Part shown: positions 1 through 10,500 of the stretch, in pieces | Numbering within the stretch: position 1 is the stretch's first letter | How the letters are laid out: each line of letters opens with the position of its first letter | Assembly (NCBI GenBank): GCA_013824165.1 | Contig: PNNH01000113.1 | Coordinates: forward strand, 1-43,264 | Length of the DNA: 43,264 bases | Direction of reading: 5' to 3' | Source: Methylibium sp. | GTDB lineage: Bacteria > Pseudomonadota > Gammaproteobacteria > Burkholderiales > Burkholderiaceae_C | Made by a program: the position numbers and the translations under genes | The notes under the pieces: generated by a model | The model's database searches: none | Seen by the model: only the letters and a program-made list of their open reading frames with translations | What the model was told of the DNA's origin: nothing

Positions 1-1730
1 TCTACACCATCGGCTACATGGAAGAAGATCCGGGCTACCAGCGCTTCTTCAGCTACATCTCGCTGTTCACCTTCTCGATGTTGATGCTCGTGATGAGCAA
101 CAACATGCTGCAGCTGTTCTTCGGCTGGGAAGCGGTGGGCCTGGTGTCCTATCTGCTGATCGGCTTCTGGTACACCAAGCCGACAGCCATCTTCGCCAAT
201 ATGAAGGCCTTCCTGGTCAACCGGGTCGGCGACTTCGGCTTCATCCTCGGCATCGGTCTGCTGGTGGCCTACGGCGGCTCGCTGAACTACACCGAGACCT
301 TTGCCAAGGCCGGCGAGCTCTCACAGATCAAGTTCAACATGCCGCTGTGGGGCAGCGACTGGATGATGCTGACGGTGGCCTGCATCTGCCTGTTCATCGG
401 TGCGATGGGCAAGAGCGCTCAGTTCCCGCTGCACGTCTGGCTGCCCGACTCGATGGAAGGCCCGACGCCGATCTCTGCACTGATCCACGCGGCAACGATG
501 GTGACGGCCGGCATCTTCATGGTGGCGCGCTTCAGCCCGCTGTTCGAGCTGTCGGACACCGCACTGAACTTCGTGCTGGTGATCGGCGCGATCACTGCGC
601 TATTCATGGGCTTCCTGGGCATCATCCAGAACGACATCAAGCGCGTGGTGGCCTATTCGACGCTGTCGCAGCTGGGCTATATGACCGTGGCGCTGGGCGT
701 TTCCGCCTACTCGGTGGCCGTGTTCCATCTGATGACGCACGCCTTCTTCAAGGCCCTGCTGTTCCTCGGCGCCGGCTCGGTGATCATCGGCATGCACCAT
801 GACCAGGACATCCGCAATATGGGCGGCCTGCGCAAGTACATGCCCATCACCTGGATCACCTCGTTGCTGGGCTCGCTGGCACTGATCGGCACGCCGCTGT
901 TCTCGGGTTTCTTCTCGAAGGACTCGATCATCCTGGCCGTCGGCGCCAGCCATCTGCCGGCCGCCAGCTTCGCCTACTTCGCCGTCGTTGCCGGCGTGTT
1001 CGTGACGGCGTTCTACTCCTTCCGCATGTATTTCCTGGTCTTCCACGGCAAGGAAAACTTCCATCACAAGCCGTTCCCGGGCGAGCATGACCACCACGAC
1101 GACCATGGCGAACACCATGAACCGCATGAGTCGCCCTGGGTGGTGACCGCGCCGCTGATCCTGCTGGCCATCCCGTCGGTGGTGATCGGCTTCATGGCGA
1201 TCCAGCCCATGCTGTTCGGCGATCTGTTCAAGGACGCGATCTTCGTCAACCACGACATCCATCAGGCGATGAAGTACTTGACCGAGCATTTCCATGGCGC
1301 TGGCGCGATGGCCTTGCATGGTCTGCAGACGCTGCCGTTCTGGCTGGCGCTGGGCGGTGTCGTGACGGCCTATGTGTTCTACATCATCGCTCCCGTCATC
1401 CCGGCCACGCTGGGCAGGGTCCTGCGCCCGCTGGTCGTGGTCATGGAGAACAAGTACTTCATGGACTGGATCAACGAGAACATCCTGGCGCGTGCCGCGC
1501 GCGGTCTCGGAACCGGCCTCTGGAAGGGTGGCGATCAGGCCATCATCGACGGCGTGATCGTCAACGGCTCGGCGCGCATGGTCGGCGGCATTGCCGGCAT
1601 CGTGCGTCGCGTCCAGACCGGACACCTCTATTGGTACGCGCTGGTGATGATTCTTGGCGTGATCGGCCTGATGAGCTGGCAGCTGTGGCCCTACATATGG
1701 CCCCAATTCAAGGCCTTGGCAGGTCTTTGA
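1..1730 (+). CDS. nuoL: NADH-quinone oxidoreductase subunit L (partial, 5' end outside window)
   Basis: Antiporter-like membrane subunit of respiratory complex I, which couples NADH:quinone electron transfer to proton pumping in the inner membrane. The frame is open from base 3, and 575 residues are visible up to the TGA at 1728-1730. Roughly the first hundred residues of a usual 610-680 residue protein are missing. The NuoL signatures are present: the GKSAQFPLHVWLPDSMEGP segment in the proton channel, the HAFFKALLFLGAGS segment, and the C-terminal amphipathic/transmembrane region ending in LYWYALVMILGVIGL. A strongly His/Asp/Glu-rich loop around visible residues 345-375 is a length-variable insert. 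It lies 18 nt before nuoM, in the nuo operon. Confidence 0.97.
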   Translation, partial: YTIGYMEEDPGYQRFFSYISLFTFSMLMLVMSNNMLQLFFGWEAVGLVSYLLIGFWYTKPTAIFANMKAFLVNRVGDFGFILGIGLLVAYGGSLNYTETFAKAGELSQIKFNMPLWGSDWMMLTVACICLFIGAMGKSAQFPLHVWLPDSMEGPTPISALIHAATMVTAGIFMVARFSPLFELSDTALNFVLVIGAITALFMGFLGIIQNDIKRVVAYSTLSQLGYMTVALGVSAYSVAVFHLMTHAFFKALLFLGAGSVIIGMHHDQDIRNMGGLRKYMPITWITSLLGSLALIGTPLFSGFFSKDSIILAVGASHLPAASFAYFAVVAGVFVTAFYSFRMYFLVFHGKENFHHKPFPGEHDHHDDHGEHHEPHESPWVVTAPLILLAIPSVVIGFMAIQPMLFGDLFKDAIFVNHDIHQAMKYLTEHFHGAGAMALHGLQTLPFWLALGGVVTAYVFYIIAPVIPATLGRVLRPLVVVMENKYFMDWINENILARAARGLGTGLWKGGDQAIIDGVIVNGSARMVGGIAGIVRRVQTGHLYWYALVMILGVIGLMSWQLWPYIWPQFKALAGL

Positions 1731-1748
1731 TCAGGGCGGAGAACAAGA

Positions 1749-3224
1749 ATGGGATTGCTTAGTCTTGCTATCTGGTTGCCCATCGTCAGCGGCTTGGTGC
1801 TGCTGGCCTTCGGGCGTGACAACCAGGCCAACAATGTGCGCTGGATCGCACTGATCACTGCGCTTGCCAGCTTCTTGGTGACGCTGCCGTTGATCACTGG
1901 CTTCGACACCTCGAGCGCTGCCATGCAGTTCAGCGAGAAGCTGCTGTGGATCGAGCGCTTCAACATCCATTACCACCTCGGCGTCGACGGGATCTCGATG
2001 TGGTTCGTGCCGCTGACGGCCTTCATCACCGTGATCGTGGTGATTGCGGCCTGGGAGGTCATCGAAGAGCGCGTCAACCAGTACATGGGCGCCTTCCTGA
2101 TCCTGTCCGGCCTGATGGTGGGCGTGTTCTCGGCACTGGACGGCATGCTGTTCTATGTGTTCTTCGAGGCGACGCTGATTCCGATGTACATCATCATCGG
2201 CGTCTGGGGCGGCCCACGGCGCGTCTATGCCGCGTTTAAGTTTTTCCTCTACACGCTGGCCGGCTCGCTGCTGATGCTGATTGCCTTGCTGTACCTGTAC
2301 GTCACGTCCGGTGGCAGCTTCGACATCCAGACCTGGCACAAACTGCCGCTGCCGCTGAACGCGCAGACCCTGCTGTTCTTCGCCTTCTTTGCCGCCTTCT
2401 CGGTGAAGGTGCCGATGTGGCCGGTGCACACCTGGCTGCCGGATGCCCACGTCGAGGCACCCACCGGCGGTTCGGTGGTGCTGGCGGCCATCATGCTGAA
2501 GCTGGGTGCCTACGGCTTCCTGCGCTTCTCAATGCCGATCGCCCCGGATGCGGCGCGCGAGTTCGACTGGCTGATCATCTCGCTGTCGTTGATCGCAGTG
2601 GTCTACATCGGCCTGGTGGCCCTGGTGCAGCAGGACATGAAGAAGCTGGTGGCCTATTCATCCATCGCGCACATGGGCTTTGTCACGCTGGGCTTCTTCA
2701 TCTTCAATGAGCTTGGTGTGGCGGGCGCGCTGGTGCAGATGATCTCGCACGGCTTCGTCTCCGGCGCCATGTTCCTGTGCATCGGCGTGCTGTACGACCG
2801 GGTGCACAGCCGCGAGATCGCCTCCTATGGCGGTGTGGTCAACACCATGCCCAAGTTCGCCGCCTTCGCGCTGCTGTTTGCCATGGCCAACTGCGGCCTG
2901 CCGGCCACCGCTGGCTTCGTTGGCGAGTGGATGGTGATCCTCGGCACGGTGAAGTACAACTTCTGGCTGGGCGCTATCGCAGCCACGGCGCTGATCTTCG
3001 GTGCCGCCTACACGCTGTGGATGTACAAGCGCGTCTACTTCGGCGCCATCACCAACGACCATGTGCGTGAACTCAAGGACATCAACGCCCGCGAGTTCAC
3101 CATGCTGGCCGTGCTGGCCGTTGCCGTGATCTGGATGGGCGTGTACCCAAAACCGTTCACAGACGTGATGCAGGTCTCGGTCACCGAGCTGCTCAAGCAT
3201 GTGGCCACCAGCAAACTGAACTGA
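1749..3224 (+). CDS. nuoM: NADH-quinone oxidoreductase subunit M
   Basis: Second antiporter-like proton-pumping subunit of complex I, 491 residues, the normal length. The FFEATLIPMYIIIGVWGG segment carries the conserved glutamate of helix 5. The VKVPMWPVHTWLPDAHVEAP segment is the family hallmark carrying the channel lysine. About 14 hydrophobic helices can be followed through the sequence. The start is preceded by a GGCGGAG ribosome binding sequence at about 1735-1741. It sits between nuoL and nuoN with gaps under 20 nt, so it is co-transcribed with them. Confidence 0.98.
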   Translation: MGLLSLAIWLPIVSGLVLLAFGRDNQANNVRWIALITALASFLVTLPLITGFDTSSAAMQFSEKLLWIERFNIHYHLGVDGISMWFVPLTAFITVIVVIAAWEVIEERVNQYMGAFLILSGLMVGVFSALDGMLFYVFFEATLIPMYIIIGVWGGPRRVYAAFKFFLYTLAGSLLMLIALLYLYVTSGGSFDIQTWHKLPLPLNAQTLLFFAFFAAFSVKVPMWPVHTWLPDAHVEAPTGGSVVLAAIMLKLGAYGFLRFSMPIAPDAAREFDWLIISLSLIAVVYIGLVALVQQDMKKLVAYSSIAHMGFVTLGFFIFNELGVAGALVQMISHGFVSGAMFLCIGVLYDRVHSREIASYGGVVNTMPKFAAFALLFAMANCGLPATAGFVGEWMVILGTVKYNFWLGAIAATALIFGAAYTLWMYKRVYFGAITNDHVRELKDINAREFTMLAVLAVAVIWMGVYPKPFTDVMQVSVTELLKHVATSKLN

Positions 3225-3238
3225 GGGCCTGACCGAAA

Positions 3239-4717
3239 ATGAACTCCTTCAACTGGCTCGCGGTTTATCCCGAAATCATTCTGCTGACCATGGCCTGCGT
3301 GGTCGCGCTGGTCGATCTGTGGGTCACTGACCCGGAACGCCGCCCCACCTACTGGCTGACCCAACTGACACTGGTGGTCGTGGGTGCCATGCACCTGAGT
3401 TACTTCAACGCCGGTGAAACCCAGCTCGCGATGCAGGGCATGGTGGTTTCCGACCCGATGGGCCATCTGCTGGCCTTCTTCGCCTGCCTTGCCACGCTGG
3501 TGACCCTGGTCTATGCCCGTCCCTATGCGGCCGAGCGGGACATCCTCAAGGGTGAGCTGTTCACCCTCAGCCTGTTCTCGCTGCTGGGTATCAGCGTGAT
3601 GTTGCAGGCCTCCAATTTCCTGGTCATCTATCTGGGTCTGGAGTTGATGAGCCTGTCGCTCTACGCCCTGGTGGCGCTGCGTCGGGATCATGTGATTTCG
3701 ACCGAAGCGGCGATGAAGTACTTCGTGCTCGGCGCGCTGGCCAGCGGTTTCCTGCTGTACGGCCTGTCGATGATGTATGGCGCCACAGGCTCGTTGTCGA
3801 TCCCTGAGGTCTTGCAGGTCGTCACCAGCGGCGCACCGAACAAGTCGGTGTTGATTTTTGGCGTCGTCTTCATCGTCGCCGGCCTGGCCTTCAAGCTCGG
3901 CGCTGCGCCCTTCCACATGTGGGTGCCGGATGTCTACCAAGGCGCCCCGACCGCCGTCACGCTGCTGATCGGCGCAGCCCCCAAGCTGGCTGCGTTTGCC
4001 ATCACCATGCGCCTTTTGGTGGAAGGCATGTTGCCGCTGGCCTTCGACTGGCAGCAGATGCTGCTGGTGCTGTCGGTCGCGTCGCTGGTGACCGGCAACC
4101 TGGCTGCCATCGCACAGACCAATCTGAAGCGCATGCTGGCCTATTCGACCATCGCTCAGATGGGCTTCATGCTGCTGGCCATGGCTGCTGGCGTGATCGG
4201 CGGCAGCTCGCTGCCGGCCACCAATGCCTACAGCTCGGCGATGTTCTACCTGGTCGTCTATGTGATGACCACGCTCGGCAGCTTCGGCATCATCTTGCTG
4301 ATTTCCCGCCAGGGCCATGAGGCTGAGGAAATTGCGGACCTGGCCGGTCTGGCCAAGCGCAGCCCCTGGTATGCCGCGCTGATGACCTTGTTCATGCTGT
4401 CGCTGGCCGGCATTCCGCCGACCGCTGGCTTCTACGCCAAGCTGTCGGTGCTGCAGGCCCTGGTTGCCACTGGGCAGAGTCTGTACATCGGCATGGCGAT
4501 TGCGGCGGTGGTGATGTCCTTGATCGGCGCTTACTACTACCTGCGTGTCATCAAGACCATGTTCTTCGATGCACCGACCGACACCGCAGCGCTGCGGGCA
4601 CCGGCCGACATGCGTGCCGTCCTGTCCATCAACGGTGCGGCCGTGCTGGTATTCGGCCTGCTGCCTGGCGGACTGATGACGCTGTGCGCCCAGGCCATCA
4701 AGGCCCTGGGTCACTGA
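3239..4717 (+). CDS. nuoN: NADH-quinone oxidoreductase subunit N
   Basis: Third antiporter-like membrane subunit of complex I and the last nuo gene of the operon; 492 residues, normal for the family. The segments YLGLELMSLSLYALVAL, FKLGAAPFHMWVPDVYQGAP and LKRMLAYSTIAQMGFMLLA are characteristic of NuoN. Some fourteen transmembrane helices are evident. It begins 14 nt after nuoM. The downstream gap of 22 nt to the DUF2818 gene has no terminator-like hairpin, so read-through into the following small genes is likely. Confidence 0.98.
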   Translation: MNSFNWLAVYPEIILLTMACVVALVDLWVTDPERRPTYWLTQLTLVVVGAMHLSYFNAGETQLAMQGMVVSDPMGHLLAFFACLATLVTLVYARPYAAERDILKGELFTLSLFSLLGISVMLQASNFLVIYLGLELMSLSLYALVALRRDHVISTEAAMKYFVLGALASGFLLYGLSMMYGATGSLSIPEVLQVVTSGAPNKSVLIFGVVFIVAGLAFKLGAAPFHMWVPDVYQGAPTAVTLLIGAAPKLAAFAITMRLLVEGMLPLAFDWQQMLLVLSVASLVTGNLAAIAQTNLKRMLAYSTIAQMGFMLLAMAAGVIGGSSLPATNAYSSAMFYLVVYVMTTLGSFGIILLISRQGHEAEEIADLAGLAKRSPWYAALMTLFMLSLAGIPPTAGFYAKLSVLQALVATGQSLYIGMAIAAVVMSLIGAYYYLRVIKTMFFDAPTDTAALRAPADMRAVLSINGAAVLVFGLLPGGLMTLCAQAIKALGH

Positions 4718-4739
4718 GCCCGCAGCCGGATCGACTGAC

Positions 4740-5048
4740 ATGAACCAGAGCGCGTTTGTCTGGCTGTTGCTGGCGCTGATGCTGCTGGCGGCCAATCTTC
4801 CCTACATCAGCAACCGCGTGTTGCTGGTTGGCCCGAAGCTGAACCCCAAGCCCTTTGCCTGGCGCGCGCTGGAGTTGCTGCTGCTGGCCGCGCTGAGCCT
4901 GGCGGCCGGCATGCTGTTCGAGTGGCATCTTGGCCAACGCCATCCGCAGGGCTGGGAGTTCTACGCGGCGGTGCTGTGCTTGTTCGTCACGCTCGGATTC
5001 CCCGGCTTTGTCTGGCGCTATCTGCGGCGCGGACGGTATGAGGACTGA
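4740..5048 (+). CDS. DUF2818 family inner-membrane protein
   Basis: Small membrane protein of 102 residues with three hydrophobic segments (about residues 5-22, 43-62 and 74-95) and a basic C-terminus (RYLRRGRYED). The motif LPYISNRVLLVGP followed by KPFAWRALELLLL is typical of the DUF2818 family. In betaproteobacteria this family commonly follows nuoN. A role in complex I assembly or membrane insertion is suggested by position only. Its 3' end overlaps the next gene by 11 nt. Confidence 0.88.
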   Translation: MNQSAFVWLLLALMLLAANLPYISNRVLLVGPKLNPKPFAWRALELLLLAALSLAAGMLFEWHLGQRHPQGWEFYAAVLCLFVTLGFPGFVWRYLRRGRYED

Positions 5049-5643
5049 CGGCGAAGACGACAAGGCGGCTGAACTGTCGCGCCTGCAGGAGCGGCAACTC
5101 GACTCCAGCCAGGTCTATCAAGGTCATTTCCTGAACGTGCGCCACGACCGCGTGGCGCTGCCCAATGGCAAGCAGGCCTCGCGCGAGTACATCGTCCATC
5201 CCGGCGCGGTGATGATCGTGCCCCTGTTGGACGACGGCCGTCTGGTGCTGGAGCGCCAATACCGCTACCCGATGCAGCGTGTGATGCTGGAGTTTCCGGC
5301 CGGCAAGCTCGACCCCGCTGAATCAGCGCTGGCATGCGCCCGGCGCGAACTCGCCGAAGAAACCGGCTATACCGCCTCGGCCTGGGCCCATGCCGGGGTG
5401 CTGCACAACGCGATTGCCTATTCCGACGAGAGCATCGAGATCTTCTTCGCACGCGGCTTGCGCGCTGGCGCACGCCAGCTTGACGATGGGGAGTTCCTCG
5501 ATGTCGTCTTCCACAGCGCTGAAGAGCTGGATGACTTGGCCGCGGGTGGCCAGCTGACGGATGCCAAGACGCTGATCGGCCTGCTGTGGCTGCAGCGCTG
5601 GCAGTCGGGTGCATGGGCATTGGACTGGCAGCAGACCCCCTGA
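5038..5643 (+). CDS. NUDIX hydrolase, ADP-ribose pyrophosphatase type
   Basis: Cytoplasmic hydrolase expected to cleave ADP-ribose or a related nucleoside diphosphate sugar to AMP and sugar phosphate; 201 residues from the chosen start. A complete Nudix box (G-x5-E-x7-REL-x-EE-x-G-Y) spans residues 89-111, preceded by the beta-strand QYRYPMQRVMLEFPAGK typical of the NudF/ADPRase subgroup. The ATG at 5038 is preferred over the in-frame upstream ATG at 4930, because the extra 36 residues are only the DUF2818 gene read in another frame. It overlaps DUF2818 by 11 nt, which suggests translational coupling. The exact substrate cannot be read from sequence. Confidence 0.9.
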   Translation: MRTDGEDDKAAELSRLQERQLDSSQVYQGHFLNVRHDRVALPNGKQASREYIVHPGAVMIVPLLDDGRLVLERQYRYPMQRVMLEFPAGKLDPAESALACARRELAEETGYTASAWAHAGVLHNAIAYSDESIEIFFARGLRAGARQLDDGEFLDVVFHSAEELDDLAAGGQLTDAKTLIGLLWLQRWQSGAWALDWQQTP

Positions 5644-5668
5644 GCCTGCTGCGACCTATCATCGCCCC

Positions 5669-6160
5669 ATGCTTGTTCTCAATCTCGCCTGCGCGGCCGG
5701 CCATCGTTTTGAAGGATGGTTCGGGTCGAGCGCAGACTACGAAACCCAGCAGCAAGGCAAGCTGCTGACTTGCCCCGTTTGCGGCCATGACCAGGTCCAG
5801 CGCCTGCCCAGTGCGCCGCGGCTGAATGTCTCGCATCTGCGCGAGTCCCGGCCTAGCGCAGATGCTGACGGTACGGCGCTGCCCGCAGCTGGCATCGCCC
5901 CGACCGCCCCCGCGCCTGCCTCGACTGAACGGCTGCACCAGCAACTGCAGGCCCTGGCCCAGCAGGCCGTTGCCCAGGTGCTCGCACAAACCGAGGACGT
6001 GGGTCAGCGCTTTGCGGAAGAAGCGCGCCGTATCCACTACGGCGAAACTCAGGCGCGCGGCATCCGCGGCCAGACCTCGCTGAAGGAAGCACATGCGCTG
6101 CAGGAGGAGGGCATCGAGCTGCTCGCCTTGCCGCTGCTCGACAAGCGCGAACTGCAGTAG
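5669..6160 (+). CDS. DUF1178 family zinc-ribbon-like protein
   Basis: Protein of 163 residues that begins MLVLNLACAAGHRFEGWFGS, the diagnostic start of DUF1178. It has two likely metal-binding pairs: CxxGH near residues 8-12 and CPVCGH near residue 36-41. The middle is Ala/Pro/Gln-rich. The C-terminus contains the conserved FAEEARRIHYGE region and ends in a helical tail. No enzymatic role is known for the family. The ATG at 5669 is chosen because homology begins there; the longer frame from 5609 only re-reads the NUDIX gene. A TATCAT sequence at 5657-5662 could be a -10 element, which would imply an almost leaderless transcript; this is weak. Confidence 0.88.
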   Translation: MLVLNLACAAGHRFEGWFGSSADYETQQQGKLLTCPVCGHDQVQRLPSAPRLNVSHLRESRPSADADGTALPAAGIAPTAPAPASTERLHQQLQALAQQAVAQVLAQTEDVGQRFAEEARRIHYGETQARGIRGQTSLKEAHALQEEGIELLALPLLDKRELQ

Positions 6161-6283
6161 CACCGCAGCCCGGCCCGGGCGACTCATCCGCTGATGCCGC
6201 AGTTCGCGAACGCCGGCCTTGCGTTCGTCGCACGCCGATGAGTTGGCGGACGCGCCGCGTGGCAAGATGCGCCGCTTCAGAAC

Positions 6284-6299
6284 GGAGGCATGCGCCTCC
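6284..6299. repeat. Small inverted repeat upstream of the RND adaptor gene
   Basis: GGAGGC (6284-6289) and GCCTCC (6294-6299) form a 6-bp stem around ATGC, 20 nt before the adaptor start. It contains purine-rich sequence that could affect ribosome access. It is short enough to occur by chance in GC-rich DNA. Confidence 0.3.
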
Positions 6300-6318
6300 C
6301 ACCGCCGGAGACCCAGGA

Positions 6319-7503
6319 ATGATGCGCCACAGCCTTCTCGCCCATGCCAGCCTGCTGGCACTCGCCGCAGCCCTCGTCGCATGTGGCAAGCCAGACGACA
6401 AAAAGGCCGACGCCGCGGCCCAGGCCGTGTCGGCCAAGGCCTCGGCATCCAGCCCCTCAGCAGGGGCGCTGCTGCTGGCAGCCGAAGACCTGCACACCCT
6501 CGGCGGTGGCACTCAGGCCAGCGGCCCGGTAGTCACCGGCAGTCTGCTGCCCGAGAAGCGCGCCGATCTCCGCGCCGAGGTCTCAGCGCTGGTGCTGGCC
6601 GTGCTGAAGGAAAACGGCGAGCGCGTGCGGCGCGGTGATCTGCTGGTACGCCTGGACGACACCTCGATCCGCGACAGCCTGGCCTCGGCCGAAGAAGCCG
6701 CTCGCGCCTCAGGCCAGAGCTTCGAGCAGGCCGAACGCCAGCACCAGCGCCTCAAGACGCTGCAGGCCCAGGGCATGAGCTCGCTGCAGGCGATGGAAGA
6801 TGCCGAGGTGCGCCGCAACAACGCGCAGAGCGATCTGGTGGCAGCGCGCGCCCGCGTGGCCTCGGCCCGCCAGCAGCTGACCCGCACCGAGGTGCGTGCA
6901 CCCTTCGACGGCGTGGTCAGCGAGCGCAAGGTCTCGGCCGGCGATACCGCACAGATGGGCAAGGAACTGGTCAAGGTGATCGCGCCTGAGACCATGCGTT
7001 TCGAGGGCCGGGTCTCGGCCGATCATCTGCCGGAACTCAAGCCCGGCCAAGCTGTGAGCTTCAAGGTCAACGGCTATCCCGACACCGAGTTCAAGGGCCG
7101 TGTCAAACGCATCGATGCCTCGGCCAATGCACTCACCCGCCAGGTCGAGGTGCTGATCGCCATCGAAGGCGCTGCGCCAGCCATCTCGGGCTTGTACGCG
7201 GAAGGGCGCATCCAGACCGCTGATGGCAGCGGCCGACTGCCCACAGTGCCCGAGGGTGCGGTGCAGAGCAAGGACGGACGGACGCTCGTCTGGCAATTCA
7301 AGGACGGCAAGCTCGTTCGCACCGAAGTGCAGCTGGGCGAACGCGACGCGCGGCGCGGCGACTATCCGGTGCGCAGCGGCCTGGCCGCTGGCGCGCGCGT
7401 GCTGCGCAATCCGGGCAGCACCCTGGTCGACGGCCAGGCGGCCGAGCTGACCATGGCGCCGGCTGCGGCCCCGCTGGCCGCCTCCGCCGCCAAGGGAGCT
7501 TGA
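6319..7503 (+). CDS. RND efflux periplasmic adaptor subunit, lipoprotein (HlyD/AcrA type)
   Basis: Membrane-fusion protein that links an inner-membrane RND pump to an outer-membrane channel; 394 residues. The N-terminus is a lipoprotein signal peptide ending in the lipobox LVAC, so the mature protein should be anchored by its cysteine. It then has the split lipoyl (biotinyl-like) domain, with RADLRAEVSALVLAVLKENGERVRRGDLLVRLD as the first half and RAPFDGVVSERKVSAGD as the second, flanking a helical hairpin rich in Ala/Glu/Gln. Beta-barrel and membrane-proximal domains follow. ATG 6319 has GGAG at 6307-6310; ATG 6322 is an alternative. An upstream in-frame start at 6238 lacks the signal peptide context. 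The pump follows 3 nt later. No outer-membrane factor gene is adjacent. Confidence 0.93.
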   Translation: MMRHSLLAHASLLALAAALVACGKPDDKKADAAAQAVSAKASASSPSAGALLLAAEDLHTLGGGTQASGPVVTGSLLPEKRADLRAEVSALVLAVLKENGERVRRGDLLVRLDDTSIRDSLASAEEAARASGQSFEQAERQHQRLKTLQAQGMSSLQAMEDAEVRRNNAQSDLVAARARVASARQQLTRTEVRAPFDGVVSERKVSAGDTAQMGKELVKVIAPETMRFEGRVSADHLPELKPGQAVSFKVNGYPDTEFKGRVKRIDASANALTRQVEVLIAIEGAAPAISGLYAEGRIQTADGSGRLPTVPEGAVQSKDGRTLVWQFKDGKLVRTEVQLGERDARRGDYPVRSGLAAGARVLRNPGSTLVDGQAAELTMAPAAAPLAASAAKGA

Positions 7504-7506
7504 GCC

Positions 7507-10500
7507 ATGTTTCTGTCCGACTTCAGTGTCAAGAAGCCTGTTGCCACGATCGTCCTGATCATTGCGTTGATGTGCCTGGGCCTGCTGGCCCTGTCCAAGC
7601 TGCGCGTGAATCAGATTCCCGATGTCGAGCAACCGCTGCTGGTGGTCAACATCGCCTACCCGGGCGCCTCACCCGAGACCACCGAGCGCGAGATCGTCAA
7701 CCGTATCGAGAAGTCGCTGCAGACCATCGCCGGCGTCACCGAGGTGCGCGCCACCGCGAGCGAGGGCAATGCCCAGCTGCTGCTGATCTTTAACTTCGAC
7801 AAGAACATGGTCGAGGCGGCCGATGAGGTGCGCAACGCCATCGGCGCGGTGCGCCACAAGCTGCCGCTGGAAATGCGCGAACCGGTACTGCAGCGCATCG
7901 ACCCGGCGGCCCAGCCCATCATGCAGCTGGCACTGTCGTCGACCCAGCAAAGCCATGCCGACATCTCGCGGCTGGCGGAGGACGATCTGGCGGACCGCTT
8001 CCGTGCCATCCCCGGCGTGGCCACGGTCAACGTCAATGGCGCCCTGCGCCGCGAACTGTCGGTGCTGCTGCATGCGCAGAAGCTGCGCGAGTACAACGTC
8101 TCGGTCACCGAGGTGGTAAACGCGCTTCGCGCCCAGAACACCACCGCGCCGGTGGGCAAGGTGCGTGGCGCACTGGAAGACCAGAGCATCCGGCTGCTCG
8201 GCCGCCTCGAATCGCCGGCCGAGTTCGAGCAGATCGTCGTGCGCCGCAGCGGCAGCGAGTTGATTCGTCTCGGCCAGGTCGCCAGCGTGCAGGACGGCTT
8301 TGCAGAACGCACCAGCGCTTCGATCCGCAACGGCCGTCCCAACGTCGGCCTTTCCGTCACCCGGGCACGTGACGCCTCGACGGTGACGGTGGCCGAACAG
8401 GTTCGCAAGACGGTTGAAGAGATCGGCAAGACGCTGCCCAAAGGCACGCAGCTGGAGATCACGCAGGACGGCGGCAAGGATGCCGAGAACAGCCTCTACA
8501 ACGTCATTCACGCGCTGGTTTTCGGCGCCGGGCTGACGGTGTTCGTGGTCTATGTGTTCCTGAACTCCTGGCGCTCCACGCTGATCACCGCGCTGTCCTT
8601 GCCGACCTCGGTGGTGGCGGCCTTCATCGCGGTCTGGCTGTGCGGCTTCACGCTCAACTTCATGAGCCTGCTGGGCCTGTCGCTGGCCATCGGCGTGCTG
8701 ATCGACGATGCCATCGTGGTGCGCGAGAACATCGTGCGCCATATGGAGATGGGCGCTGACCGGCGCACCGCGGCGCTCAAGGGCACGGCCGAGATCGGCC
8801 TTGCCGTCACCGCCACCACCTTCGCCATCGTCGCCGTGTTCGTGCCGGTGGCCTTCATGCCGGGTGTGTCGGGTGAGTGGTTCCGGCCCTTCGGGCTTAC
8901 GGTGGTGGCCTCGGTGCTTGTGAGTCTGTTCATCTCATTCACGCTGGACCCGATGCTGTCGGCTTACTGGGGCGATCCTCCCGGCCATCATGAGGCGCCG
9001 AAGAAAGGCATCTCGGCCTTGCTCAAGCGTTTCAATGACTGGTTCGACCACCAGGCCGACCGCTATGGGCAGGTGATCGCCTGGGCCTTGCATCACCGCC
9101 GCTGGATGGCGGTGCTGGCGGTGCTGAGCTTTGTGCTGGCCATCGTGCTGCAGGCCAAGTTCGGCGGCTCCAGTTTCCTGCCGGCATCCGATGCCGGCAC
9201 GCTGGCAGTCGAGGTGCGCACACCGGCGAGTTCCAGCCTCGAATACGCCAAGCTGAAAGTGGAAGCGGCCGCAGCGCTGGCCCGTCAGATGCCGGAGACC
9301 AAGGCCACCAACACCAACGTCAACCCCAGCGGCGGCCGCATCTATGTGGACATCGGCAAGAGCACCGAGCGCGAGCGCAGCGCGGCCGAGCTGGCGAAGG
9401 ACCTTCGCGGGCGCGTCTCGCGACTGGTGGGCGCCGAGTACGTGGTGCTTGATGACCTCAACAACGGCGCGCAGAAGCCGGTGCAGATCCGTTTCTCAGG
9501 CGCTGATTCGCGCAAGCTGCTGGAGATCACCAACCAGTTCATGGACAAGTTGCGCCAAGTGCCCGGCGCCGTCGACGTCGGCCTGTCCGAGCAGGACCCG
9601 CAGATGGAGCTGCAGATTGAGCTGAATCGCGGTCTCGCCAACGCCATGGGCATCTCGGTCGCTGACGCGGCCAGCGCCCTTCGTGTGGCGTTTGCGGGCG
9701 TCGAGATCGGTGACTGGGTGGACCCCACTGGCGAGACGCGCGATGTGGCGGTGCGCCTGCATCCGCAGGACCGGGTTGACGCCAGCAATATCGAACGCCT
9801 GCCGATCACCGTGGCCGGCAGCGGCATGATGGTGCCGCTGGAGCAGATTGCCGAGATCAAGATGGGCAAGGGCCCTTCACGCATCCAGCATGCCGATGGC
9901 AAGCGCATGATTGCCGTATCGGCCAATGTACAGGGCCGCTCACCGGGCGAGGTGACGCAAGACGCGCTGAAGCTGGCCAAGGCCATCAAGTTCCCGCCCG
10001 GCTACGGCCTGGAGCTGGCCGGCGCCTCGCGCGACCAGCAAGAGGTGTTCCGCGAGATGGGCATCGCGCTGTTCTCGGGCATCGCGCTGATGTACCTGAT
10101 CCTCGTGATGCAGTTCGGTTCCTTCACCGCGCCGCTGGGCGTGATGCTGTCGCTGCCTCTGTCATTGATCGGCGTGGTGGTGGCGTTGCTGCTGACTGGT
10201 GGCACGCTCAATCTGATGAGCTTCATCGGCATCATCATGCTGGCCGGCCTGGTAGCCAAGAACGCCATCCTGCTGCTGGATGCGGCGCGGGCCGAAGAGG
10301 CGCAGGGCGTCAACCGCGAAGAGGCGCTGATGCATGCCGGCCGCAAGCGCTTCCGGCCGATCCTGATGACCACCTTCGCCTTGGTGGCCGGCATGCTGCC
10401 GGTGGCGATCGGCGTAGGTGAGGGGGGCGAGTTCTACCGGCCGATGGCGGTGGCCATCATCGGCGGCACCATCACTTCGACCTTCCTGACCTTGCTGATG

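Noticed and set aside
600-1706. 368-codon open frame on the minus strand
   Set aside because: Antisense to nuoL, very His/Asp/Arg-rich, no motif or ribosome binding site.
3035-4795. 586-codon open frame on the minus strand
   Set aside because: It is antisense to nuoN, Gln/His/Arg-rich and unlike any protein family; a GC-bias artefact.
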